From Anaeramoeba ignava (Eukaryota; Metamonada; Anaeramoebidae): 39,306 nt of DNA. A program made the translations under genes and the position numbers. Where the stretch lies: assembly GCA_028826165.1 (NCBI GenBank), contig JAPDFW010000052.1, forward strand, positions 1 through 39,306, in the 5' to 3' direction. Below the pieces are notes generated by a model. That model did not search any database and was not told the origin of the DNA. It worked only from the letters and a program-made list of their open reading frames with translations. Each line of letters opens with the position of its first letter. Position 1 is the stretch's first letter. Of the stretch, positions 22,178 to 32,400 are shown one piece after another.

Positions 22178-23350
22178 CAATTTTCTAAACAAGATTATAA
22201 ACAATTTTATGAACAATTTTATGAACAATTTTCTAAACAAAATTATAAGCAACTTTCTAAACAAGATTATAAACAATTTTCTAAACAACTTTATAAACAA
22301 GATTACAAACAACTTTATGAACAAGATTATAAACAATTTTCTAAACAATTTCCTAAACAATTTTATGAACAATTTTAAACAATTTTAAACAATTTTATAA
22401 ACAAGATTATAAATAAGATTATAAACAAAATTATTAATTAAATTATTAATTAAATTATAAATAAAATTATAAACAAGATTATAAACAATTATATGAACAA
22501 TTTTATAAACAAAATTATAAACAAAATTATAAACAAGATTATAAACAAGATTATAAACAAGATTATAAACAAGATTATAAACAAGATTATAAACAAGATT
22601 ATAAACAAAATTATAAACAATTTTCTAAACAAAATTATAAACAAGATTATAAACAAGATTATAAACAAGATTATAAACAATTTTATGAACAATTTTCTAA
22701 ACAATTTTATAAACAATTTTATAAACAATTTTATAAACAAGATTATAAACAAGATTATAAATAAGATTATAAACAAGATTATAAACAAGATTATAAATAA
22801 GATTATAAACAAGATTATAAATAAGATTATAAACAAAATTATAAACAAGATTATAAACAAGATTATAAATAAGATTATGAACAATTTTCTAAACAATTTT
22901 ATAAACAATTTTATAAACAATTTTATGAACAAAATTATAAACAATTTTATAAACAATTTTATAAACAATTTTATAAACAAAATTATAAATAAGATTATAA
23001 ATAAGATTATAAACAAAATTATAAACAATTTTATAAACAATTTTATAAACAACTTTATAAACAAAATTATAAACAAGATTATAAACAATTATATGAAAAA
23101 AATTATAAGCAACTTTATAAACAAGATTATAAACAAGATTATAAACAAGATTATAAACAAAATTATTAATTAAATTATAAACAAGATTATAAACAATTTT
23201 ATAAACAATTTTCTAAACAATTTTATAAACAATTTTATAAACAATTTTATAAACAATTTTATAAACAAGATTATAAACAATTTTATAAACAATTTTATAA
23301 AGAAGATTATAAACAAAATTATTAATTAAATTATAAAGAAGATTATTAAA
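22178..23350 (+). repeat. 12-base-unit array after the ATG17-like gene
   Basis: An array of 12-base units, TTATAAACAAGA and variants (TTTTATAAACAA, TTTTCTAAACAA, TTTTATGAACAA). In the frame of the upstream gene, the first about 190 bases continue past the stop as tetrapeptides Gln-Asp-Tyr-Lys, Gln-Phe-Ser-Lys and Gln-Phe-Tyr-Glu with silent third-base changes. Further on, CAA positions are often TAA (AAATAAGATTAT), so the frame is closed. Unlike the satellite introns, its plus strand has many G bases. Asn/Ile/Lys and Leu/Phe/Ile ORFs read from it are not counted as genes. Confidence 0.85.
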
Positions 23351-23394
23351 AAAAAAAGAAGAATTTTGTTATTTTATTTTATTAAAATTAAAAT

Positions 23395-23407
23395 AAAAAA
23401 AAAAAAA
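23395..23407 (-). terminator. Pol III T-run terminator of tRNA-Pro
   Basis: A run of 13 A on the plus strand gives T13 on the tRNA strand, beginning two bases after the discriminator position. This is a standard RNA polymerase III stop. In such AT-rich DNA a T-run is expected by chance often, so the support is its position. Confidence 0.7.
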
Positions 23408-23408
23408 G

Positions 23409-23479
23409 GGGGTTATAGGGGAATTGAACCCCTTCCTCGTGCACCCGAGACACGAATCATACCATTAGACCAATAACCC
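23409..23479 (-). tRNA. tRNA-Pro (anticodon CGG)
   Basis: On the minus strand a 71-base cloverleaf: acceptor GGGTTAT pairing perfectly with ATAACCC, D-arm GGTCTAATGGTATGATT as in eukaryotic tRNA-Pro, anticodon arm CGTGT-CTCGGGT-GCACG with anticodon CGG, variable AGGA, T-arm AGGGG-TTCAATT-CCCCT, discriminator C. The sequence carries internal A-box and B-box (GGTTCAATTCC). No intron, and no encoded CCA. It stands alone between the 12-base array and the Rab gene, and reads CCG, a rare codon in this AT-rich window. Confidence 0.95.
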
Positions 23480-23669
23480 AAAATTTAAATTAAAATTAAA
23501 ATTAAAATTTAAATTAAAATTTTTTTTTCATTTTTTTTTTTAAAAATATGGTTATTTATCTAAATATTTTATTTAAATTTTTATTTTTTTTTTTATTAAA
23601 TTTTTTAAATTAAAATCAAAAAATCAAGTTTAAAATTAAGTTTAAAATTAAATTTAAATTTTGATTTTT

Positions 23670-25636
23670 TCAACAACATTTATCTTTCTTTTTTTTCTTT
23701 GCTAAATTTTGATTATTAACTTTATGAGTTTTTCTTCTTTTTGAAACAACCTTAACATTATTAAACAAATCATAACGTTGAGCGATATCAGAACAAAGTT
23801 GAGAAAAAAGGTCATCAATACCTAAACCAGTTTTAGCAGAAGTTTTAAAAACTTTAGCATTAATCTTTGCAGCATATTCAAAGACGGAATCAAAAGGGAT
23901 AATATTTCGGAGCTTCTGAATCCAAGTCGAATTTATTAGCGGCGATAAAAATGATAATATTTTCGCCGAGATTTTCTCGTAATTCATTTGCCCAATAATT
24001 TAAATTATCAAATGAACTTTGTCTTGAAATGTCATAAACTAATATTGCTGCTTTGGATAATCTATAATAAAGTGGTGCTAATGACCGAAACTGTTCTTGT
24101 CCGGATGTGTCCCAAATTCGGATCGTCATCTGATTCTCTCCTACTTCTACTTCTTTGCTGAAAAATGCTGCCCCAATTGTTGGTCGTGTTGTTCGATACT
24201 TCCCATCTACATATCTTCTTATTAAACTTGTTTTTCCTTTGTTCATTTTAATTTTCGAATTGATTTTGATTTTGAAATTGAAATTGATTTTGATTTTGAT
24301 TTTGAAATTGATTTATATTTTGATTTTGAAATTGATTTTGAAATTGAAATTGAAATTGATTTTGAAATTGAAATTGATTTTGAAATTGAAATTGAAATTG
24401 ATTTTGAAATTGATTTTGATTTTGAAATTGAAATTGATTTTGAAATTGAAATTGATTTTGAAATTGAAATTGATTTTGAAATTAAAATTGATTTTGAAAT
24501 TGAAATTGAAATTGAAATTGAAATTGATTTTGAAATTGAAATTGAAATTGAAATTGAAATTGAAATTGAAATTGAAATTAAATTTGAAATTGATTTTGAT
24601 TTTGAAATTGAAATTGATTTTAAAATTGATTTTGAAATTGAAATTGAAATTGATTTTGAAATTGAAATTGATTTTGGAATTGATTTTGAAATTGAAATTG
24701 AAATTGATTTTGATTTTGAAATTGATTTTGATTTTGAAATTGAAATTGAAATTGATTTTGAAATTGAAATTGAAATTGAAATTGAAATTGAAATTGAAAT
24801 TGAAATTGATTTTGAAATTGATTTTGATTTTGAAATTGAAATTGATTTTGAAATTGAAATTGATTTTAAAATTGAAATTAAAATTGAATTTGAAATTGAA
24901 TTTGAAATTGATTTTGAAATTGAAATTGAAATTGATTTTGATTTTGAAATTGAAATTGATTTTGAAATTGATTTTGAAATTGAAATTGAAATTGAAATTG
25001 GAATTGAATTTGAAATTGAAATTGAAATTGAAATTGATTTTGAAATTGATTTTGATTTTGAAATTGAAATTGATTTTGAAATTGAAATTGATTTTAAAAT
25101 TGATTTTGAAATTGAAATTGATTTTGAAATTGAAATTAAATTTGAAATTGAAATTGATTTTGAAATTGAAATTGATTTTGAAATTGAAATTGATTTTGAA
25201 ATTGAAATTGAATTTGAAATTGATTTTGAAATTGAAATTAAATTTGAAATTGAAATTGAATTTGATTTTGAAATTGAATTTGAAATTGAAATTGATTTTT
25301 ATTTTGATTTTAAAATTGAAATTGATTTTGAAATTGAAATTGATTTTGAAATTGAAATTGATTTTGAAATTGATTTTGAAATTGAAATTGATTTTGAAAT
25401 TGAAATTGAATTTGAAATTGAAATTGATTTTGAAATTGAAATTGATTTTGAAATTGATTTTGAAATTGAAATTAAATTTGAAATTGATTTTGATTTTAAT
25501 TGAGATTTTGATTGAATTGATCTTTAGAAAATGGGGTTTAAAAAAATTTACCAACATCAATATCACCGAGAAGAACAATTTTAACAGCATTTTCATCTGC
25601 ATCAAAAGTATCAACTGATTTTTTTTTTTGACTCAT
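23670..25636 (-). CDS. Rab5/Rab22-type small GTPase with P-loop intron
   Basis: A Rab GTPase, acting in vesicle identity and transport. Exon 1 is 25636-25552 and reads MSQKKKSVDTFDADENAV then KIVLLGDIDVG; exon 2 runs from 24236 to the TGA ending at 23670. Splicing across the 1315-base intron gives the P-loop GDIDVGKTS. Other motifs: RPTIGAAFF (switch I), WDTSGQEQFRSLAPLYY (Ser in place of the usual Ala of WDTAGQE, Gln in place of Arg), NKFDL, KTSAK, and a C-terminal KKKKKDKCC for double geranylgeranylation. LAPLYY, VYDIS and WANELRENLG are closest to Rab5/22/31. One surplus base near 23920 (in DLDSE / QKLRN) breaks exon 2; removing it gives 216 residues in a single frame. Regulation is not visible. 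Confidence 0.9.
24237..25551 (-). repeat. Satellite intron of the Rab gene (TTTTGAAATTGA-type units on plus)
   Basis: A 1315-base GT-AG intron (sense start gtaaattttttt, end aatgaacaaag) in phase 1 of the second P-loop glycine codon. Between about 24258 and 25500 it is made of TTTTGA and AATTGA hexamers on the plus strand, read on the sense strand as TCAAAA and TCAATT. The plus strand there has no C, so the sense strand has no G. Plus-strand Leu/Lys and minus-strand Asn/Phe ORFs of more than 400 codons are satellite translations and are not genes. Confidence 0.92.
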
Positions 25637-25918
25637 AAATTTAAATATAAATGTAAATATAAATGTAAATATAAATTTAAATGTTTTAGTTTTTTTTTTT
25701 TTTTGCAAATAAATTTTAAATAACAAAATAAAAGAAAAATAAAAGAAAAAATAAAAAAAAAAAACCAAAAAAAATTTTTGAATTCTTGATGAAAAAAAAT
25801 AAAAAGTAAAAATAAAAGAAAAAGTTTTTTATTTGGTGTTTTTTTTTTTGGAATTTTTGGATCAATTAAATTTTAAAATTAAATTGTTGAATTAAATTGT
25901 AAAAAAAAAAAAAGAATT

Positions 25919-28900
25919 TTATCTCCATTTTTGATAAAATTCTAAAAGATAAACGATCACAGATTTAGGTTCAGGATCTATATCAATCATATCTTCTACA
26001 TCAAGAAATTTCTCAATTCCATATTCTTTTTCTGCTAAGTTAAATGCAAGTGTAAAATTCTTTTCTTTATCATCCTAATTAAGATTTAAAAATAAAATAA
26101 AAATTTAAATTAAAAGATTATTTTTTGGTTCGAAATTTACTGGAGTTAATTCATTAAAATTAAAAAGTTTTGGATTTTCAGAATGAACAAGTGCACAGAA
26201 AGCTAATCCATCTTTCCAACTAAATAAATTTGAAATGAAATAAATTTTAGAAATGAAATTAATTTTAAACATGAAATGAAATATTTTTTAAATTGAAATT
26301 AATTTTAAACATGAAATGAAATATTTTTTAAATCGAAATTAATTTTAAACATGAAATGAAATATTTTTTAAAAATGAAATGAAATATTTTTTAGAAATGA
26401 AATTAATTTTAAACATGAAATGAAATAAATTTTAAACATGAAATGAAATATTTTTTAAATTGAAATATTTTTTAAAAATAAATTGTTTTGGTTTAAATAA
26501 AAATAACCTTTTTGAGAAATTTTGAACATTAACATTTGGATAATCATTAACTCTTCTTTGACACCAAATCAAAAGTTGTTGTGTTTTTGTAAGAGTTTTA
26601 GAACTTCTTGCAGCACGAGGCCTATTAAATGTTTGTTTTGGACTATGAGTTGGAGCTCTTTGCAAAGGATTAGTATTTCTTGTTGGAGGTTTTTGTGGAC
26701 CTTTTTGTAAAATATTTGCTAAATTGTTTTTGAAAGCATTATTTCTTGTTGTTTTTTGATCAATTTGTGGTTTTACTTCTGGTTTTACTTCTGGTTTTTC
26801 ATTTGTTTCAGTTTTTTTTTTAATTTGAAATGGTCTTTGTTGAAATCGTGGTTTAATAATATTTTTTTTCTCTTCTGGTTTTTGATTAAAAGCTGCTAAA
26901 TTTTTTTTAAAATCAATACTTTTGTTTTCAACTGTTTTTTCTTCTTCTTCTTTTGTTTCTTCTTTTGTTTCTTGTTTTGTTTCTTGTTTTGTTTCTTGTT
27001 TTGTTTCTTGTTTTGGAATTTCTGGTTTTTTTTGAATTGGTGATCTTCTTATTGGAATTTTTTTCTTCTGATTTTTGATTAAAAGCTGTTAAATTTTTTT
27101 TAAAATCAATTCTTTTGTTTTCAACTGTTTTTTCTTCTTCTTCTTTTGTTTCTTCTTTTGTTTCTTGTTTTGTTTCTTGTTTTGTTTCTTGTTTTGTTTC
27201 TTGTTTTGGAATTTCTGGTTTTTTTTGAATTGGTGATCTTCTTATTGGAACTTTTTTTTCTTCTGGTTTTTGATTAAAAGCTGCTAAATTTTTTTTAAAA
27301 TCAATTCTTTTGTTTTCAACTGTTTTTTCTTCTTCTTCTTTTGTGTTTTCTTCTTTTTTTTTTGTTTTGTTTCTTGTTTTGTTTCTTCTTTTAGAATTTC
27401 TGGTTTTTTTTGAATTGGTGATCTTCTTATTGGAATTTTTTTTCTCTTCTGGTTTTTGATTAAAAGCTGCTAAATTTTTTTTAAAATCAATTCTTTTGTT
27501 TTCAACTGTTTTTTCTTCTTCTTCTTTTGTTTTTTCTTTTGTTTCTTGTTTTGTTTCTTGTTTTGGAATTTCTGGTTTTTTTTGAATTGGTGATCTTCTT
27601 ATTGGAACTTTTTCTTCTGGTTTTTGATTAAAAGCTGCTAAATTTTTTTTAAAATCAATTCTTTTGTTTTCAACTGTTTTTTCTTCTTCTTCTTTTGTTT
27701 TTTCTTTTGTTTCCTGTTTTGTTTCTTCTTTTGGAATTTCTGGTTGTTTTAATGGTTTTTTTTGTGGAAAAACAACTTTTCGATTTTTGAATTCTTGAGC
27801 TAGTTTTCCTGAAAATACTCGTGCATTTACATTTTTTCTTCGAGAAAAAATACTAGTCTTTGGTTTAGATTCTTTTTTATCTTCAATTTGTTGTTTATCT
27901 TCAATTTGTTGTTTATCTTCAATTTGTTGTTTATCTTCGATTTCTTGTTTATCTTCTATTTCTTGTTTATCTTCTATTTGTTGTTTATCTTCAATTTCTT
28001 GTTTATCTTCAATTTCTTGTTTATCTTCAATTTGTTTTTTATCTTCAATTTCTTTTTTATCTTCAATTTGTTGTTTATCTTCAATTTGTTGTTTATCTTC
28101 AATTTGTTGTTTATCTTCAATTTGTTTTTTATCTTCAATTTGTTTTTTATCTTCTATTTGTTGTTTATCTTCAATTTGTTGTTTATCTTCAATTTGTTTT
28201 TTATCTTCAATTTGTTTTTCTTCTTTTTTTTTCTGTTTATCTTCAATTTCTTTTTATCTTCAATTTGTTTATCTTCAGTTTTTGTTTTTATCTTCTATTT
28301 GTTGTTTATCTTCAATTTGTTTTTTATCTTCAATTTGTTTTTTATCTTCTATTTGTTGTTTATCTTCAATTTCTTGTTTATCTTCAATTTGTTTTTTATC
28401 TTCAATTTGTTGTTTATCTTCAATTTGTTTTTTATCTTCAATTTGTTTTTTATCTTCAATTTGTTGTTTATCTTCAATTTGTTGTTTATCTTCTATTTGT
28501 TGTTTATCTTCAATTTCTTGTTTATCTTCAATTTGTTGTTTATCTTCAATTTGTTTTTTATCTTCAATTTGTTGTTTATCTTCAATTTGTTTTTTATCTT
28601 CAATTTGTTTTTTATCTTCAATTTGTTGTTTATCTTTTGATGGATTTAATCGAGATTTTAAGTTTTTTTTTCGAGAAAAAACACTAGGTTTTGGTTTCGA
28701 TTTTAGTTTTTGTTTTTGTTTTTCTTGTTCAATCTCAATTTCTTTTTGTTTTTGTTTTTGTTTTTCTTGTTCAATTTCAATTTGTTTTTGTTTTTGTTTT
28801 TCAATTTCAATTTGTTTTTGTTTTTGTTTTTCAATCTCAATTTGTTTTTGTTTTTGTTTTTCTTGTTCAATCTCAATTTGCTTTTGTTTTTGTTTTTGTT

Positions 28901-29233
28901 TTTCTTGTTCAATTTCAATTTGTTTTTGTTTTTGTTTTTCAATTTCAATTTGTTTTTGTTTTTGTTTTTCTTGTTCAATTTGTTTTTGTTTTTGTTTTTG
29001 TTTTTGTTTATTTCAATTTCTTTTTGTTTTTTTTGAAATTTTTTTTCGAATTCTTCTATTTTCTTATTAAATTGATCACCAGAAACTTTAGATGTTTCTT
29101 CAATTAATTTATTTAGTTTCATTACTTGAGTTTCAATATCTTCATTCCATAATAAAAATTTAACAATAATCAAAACACAAATAATGGAAATAATTAAAAG
29201 GTTGATAATCAAAATTAATAGAAAAAAATCCAT
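25919..29233 (-). CDS. Membrane-anchored repeat protein with C-terminal calponin-homology domain
   Basis: The protein starts at the ATG 29231-29233 with a hydrophobic segment (LLILIINLLIISIICVLIIV) that looks like a signal anchor, followed by a coiled coil (ETQVMKLNKLIEET). Then come Lys-Gln/Ile-Glu repeats (28690-29010), a DKQQIE six-residue array (27888-28640), and five copies of a module containing KRIDFKKNLAAFNQKP (26880-27690). The C-terminus is a single CH domain over three exons: TLTKTQQLLIWCQRR...NFSK (exon ending 26508), SWKDGLAFCALVHSENPKLF (26219-26141) and DDKEKNFTLAFNLAEKEYGI through DVEDMIDIDPEP to the TAA at 25919-25921. Introns 26220-26507 and 26075-26140 join in frame and restore the CH pattern. 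CH domains of this kind bind actin or act in cytoskeletal adaptors. Frame breaks near 29010, 28250-28285, 27445 and 27060 (the last two one surplus A each) leave the repeat region unresolved. Whether TM start and CH end are one protein is inferred from continuity. Confidence 0.7.
26220..26507 (-). repeat. Intron with about 40-base tandem units in the CH gene
   Basis: This 288-base intron (sense start gttatttttatt, end caaatttatttag) holds four to five imperfect copies of a unit built from AATTTTAAACATGAAATGAAA and ATATTTTTTAAATTGAAATT on the plus strand. It is the only satellite intron here whose sense strand has appreciable G, and the unit is longer than in the others. Its borders are fixed by the CH-domain reading FSK | SWKDGLAF. 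Confidence 0.8.
26880..27690 (-). repeat. Five-copy coding module, about 175-190 bases each
   Basis: Five near-identical copies encode EEEEKTVENKRIDFKKNL followed by AAFNQKPEEK, a basic PIRRSPIQKKPEIP segment and a KQETKQETKEE tail of variable length. The copies differ mainly in the number of KQETKQET units and in the length of an A-run before the Ile/Val-Pro-Ile segment. The last copy (about 26885-26950) diverges after the module into IIKPRFQQRPFQIKKK. A related single motif, VFSGKLAQEFKNRK, precedes the array and FKNNLANILQKGP follows it. Confidence 0.8.
27888..29010 (-). repeat. Coding DKQQIE (18-base) array and KQKQIEIE tract
   Basis: On the minus strand an 18-base unit encodes Asp-Lys-Gln-Gln-Ile-Glu or Asp-Lys-Lys-Gln-Ile-Glu some 40 times (27888-28640). 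It is preceded by a spacer with KPSVFSRKKNLKSRLNPSKD and by Lys-Gln/Ile-Glu repeats (28690-29010). The spacer resembles the sequence after the array (KTSIFSRRKNVNAR), so the array sits between two copies of a short FSRxKN motif. Highly charged, probably helical. Plus-strand Phe/Leu/Cys ORFs are its antisense. Confidence 0.75.
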
Positions 29234-29442
29234 TTAAAAAAAATTTTGCTTTTTTTTTTGTTTTTTATTGTTAAAAAAATGAAAAAGAAAAAAATGAAAA
29301 AAATTTTTTTTCTCTTTTTTAATTTTTAATTTTTCATTTTTTTTCTTTCTTCTTTTTTTTTTTTTCTTTATTATTTTTTAATCATATTATTTCTATTTTG
29401 TTATTTTAAAATTTTAGTTAAAGAAAAAAAAACCATTTTTTA
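29234..29442. promoter_or_regulatory. Divergent promoter, CH protein / BEACH protein
   Basis: A 209-base spacer between divergent starts. It shows the same mirror arrangement as the other divergent spacers: AAAAAAATGAAAAAGAAAAA and AAAATGAAAAAA facing the minus gene (29277-29303) and TTTTTCATTTTTTTTCTTTC facing the plus gene (about 29331-29350). No other element stands out. Confidence 0.4.
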
Positions 29443-32400
29443 ATGTCTTTTTTTATTCAAAATATTTCTAAATTATCAAAAAAGAAATTAAATTTTTCTT
29501 TTTTGAAAAATCACTTTTCAAAAAATTACAAAGATGAAAATTATTTTTTAAACAAAAAAAACACAGAAGAAATACAAAAAATTTGGAAACAAAGACCAAA
29601 AATAGAAAATGTTTCATTTCAAAAAACAATTATTTATAAAATTATTTATAAAATTATTTATAAAATTAAATATAAAATTATTTATAAAATTATTTATAAA
29701 ATTATTTATAAAATTATTTATAAAATTATTTATAAAATTAATTATAAAATTAATTATAAAATTAATTATAAAATTATTAATAAAATTATTTATAAAATTA
29801 TTTATAAAATTATATATAAAATTATTTATAAAATTATTTATAAAATTAAATATAAAAATTATTTATAAAATTATTTATTAAATTATTTATGAAAATTATT
29901 AAATTATTAATAAAATTAATTATAAAATTATTTATAAAATTATTTATAAAATTATTTATAAAATTATTTATAAAATTATTAATAAAATTAATTATAAAAT
30001 TATTTATAAAATTAAATATAAAATTATTTATAAAATTAAATATAAAATTATTTATAAAATTATTTATAAAATTATTTATAAAATTAAATATAAAATTATT
30101 TATAAAATTATTTAATATAAAATTAAATATAAAAATTAAATATAAAATTATTTATAAAATTTAATATAAAATTATTTATAAAATTATTTATAAAAATTAA
30201 ATATAAAATTATTTTATAAAAAAAATATAAAATTAATTATTAAAATTATTTATTAAAAATTAAATATAAAATTATTTATAAAATTATTTATAAAATTAAT
30301 TATAAAATATATAAAATTATTTATAAAATTATTTATAAAAATAAAATATAAAATTATTTATAAAATTATTTATAAAATTATTTATAAAATTATTTATAAA
30401 ATTAATTATAAAATTATTTATAAAATTATATATAAAATTATTTATAAAATTAATTATAAAATTAATTATAAAATTATTTATAAAATTAATTATAAAATTT
30501 ATTTATAAAATTATTTATAAAATTATTTATAAAATTATTTATAAAATTATTTATAAAATTATTAAATTATTAATAAAATTAATTATAAAATTATTTATAA
30601 AATTATTTATAAAATTATTTATAAAATTATTTTATAAAATTAATTATAAATTAAAAAATTATTTATAATTATTTATAAAATTATTTATAAAATTATTTAT
30701 AAAATTATTTATAAAATTATTTTATAAAATTAATTATAAAATTATTTATAAAATTATTTATAAAATTATTTATAAAATTATTTATAAAATTATTTATAAA
30801 ATTATTTATATAAAATTATTTACTAAAATTAATTATAAAATTATTTATAAAATTTATAAAATTATTTATAAAATTATTTATAAAATTATTTATAAAATTA
30901 TTTATAAAATTATTTATAAAATTATTTATAAAATTAAATATAAAATTATTTATAAAATTAATTATAAAATTAATTATAAAATTATTTATAAAAATTTATT
31001 ATTTATAAAATTATTTATAAAATTATTAATAAAATTATTTATAAAATTATTTATAAAATTATTTATAAAATTATTTATAAAATTATTTATAAAATTAAAA
31101 TATAAAATTATTTATAAAATTATTTATAAAAATTAAATATAAAAATTAAATATAAAATTATTTATAAAATTATTTATAAAATTAAAAGCTATAAAATTAT
31201 TTATAAAATTATTTATAAAATTAAATATAAAAATTAAATATAAAATTATAAAATAAAATTAATTTATAAAATTATTTATAAAATTATTTATAAAATTAAT
31301 TATAAAATTATTTATAAAATTATTTATAAAATTATTATAAAATTATTTATAAAATTATTTATAAAATTAATTATAAAAATTATTTATAAAATTAAATATA
31401 AAATTATTTAAATAAAAATTTTATTTATAAAATTATTTATTAAATTGAAATTATTTATAAAATTATTTTATAAAATTAATTATAAAATTATTTATAAAAT
31501 TATTTATAAAATTATTTATAAAATTATTTATAAAATTATTTATAAAATTAATTATAAAATTATTTATAAAATTATTTATAAAATTATTTATAAAATTATT
31601 TATAAAATTATTTTATAAAATTAATAAAAAAATTTATAATAAAATTATTTATAAAATTAAATATAAAATATAAAATTATTTATAAAATTATTTTATAAAA
31701 ATTATTTATAAAATTAAATATAAAATTAAATAAAATTATTTATAAAATTAAATATAAAATTAAATATAAAATTATTTATAAAATTTATTATAAAATTATT
31801 TATAAAATTAATTATAAAAATTAATTATAAAAAAATAAAATTAAATATAAAATTAAATATAAAATTATTTATAAAAATTAATTATAAAATTATTTATAAA
31901 ATTATTTATAAAATTATTTATAAAATTAAATATAAAATTAAATATAAAATTAATTATAAAATTATTAATAAAATTATTTATAAAATTATTTATAAAATTA
32001 ATTATAAAATTATTTATAAAATTATTTATAAAATTATTTATAAAATTATTTATAAAATTAATTATAAAATTAATTTATAAAATTATTAATAAAATTATTT
32101 ATAAAATTATTTATAAAATTATTTATAAAATTATTTATAAAATTATTTATAAAATTATTTATAAAATTATTTATAAAATTATTTATAAAATTATTTATAA
32201 AATTATTTATAAAATTATTTATAAAATTAAATATAAAATTATTTATAAAATTATTTATAAAATTAAATATAAAATTATTTATAAAATTATTTATAAAATT
32301 ATTTATAAAATTATTTATAAAATTATTTATAAAATTATTTATAAAATTATTTATAAAATTATTTATAAAATTATTTATAAAATTATTTATAAAATTATTT

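Noticed and set aside
6459-22380. A reassigned genetic code with TAA as Gln
   Set aside because: The in-frame TAA at 6459 and the CAA/TAA swaps after 22177 suggested it, but frames of about 1000 codons use only CAA for Gln without any TAA, and several genes end naturally at TAA.
22489-23173. Asn-Lys-Ile-Ile (+) and Phe-Ile-Ile-Leu (-) repeat ORFs
   Set aside because: Frames other than the one with codon-like variation in the 12-base array; no start context or unique sequence.
24155-25618. Long Leu/Lys/Ile (+) and Asn/Phe/Lys/Ile (-) ORFs of 433-487 codons
   Set aside because: They are both strands of the hexanucleotide satellite in the Rab intron, whose borders are fixed by restoration of the P-loop.
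27888-29107. Plus-strand Phe/Leu/Cys/Ser-rich ORFs that look like membrane proteins
   Set aside because: Antisense of the DKQQIE and KQIEIE coding repeats of the CH gene, which continue into unique coding sequence on the minus strand.
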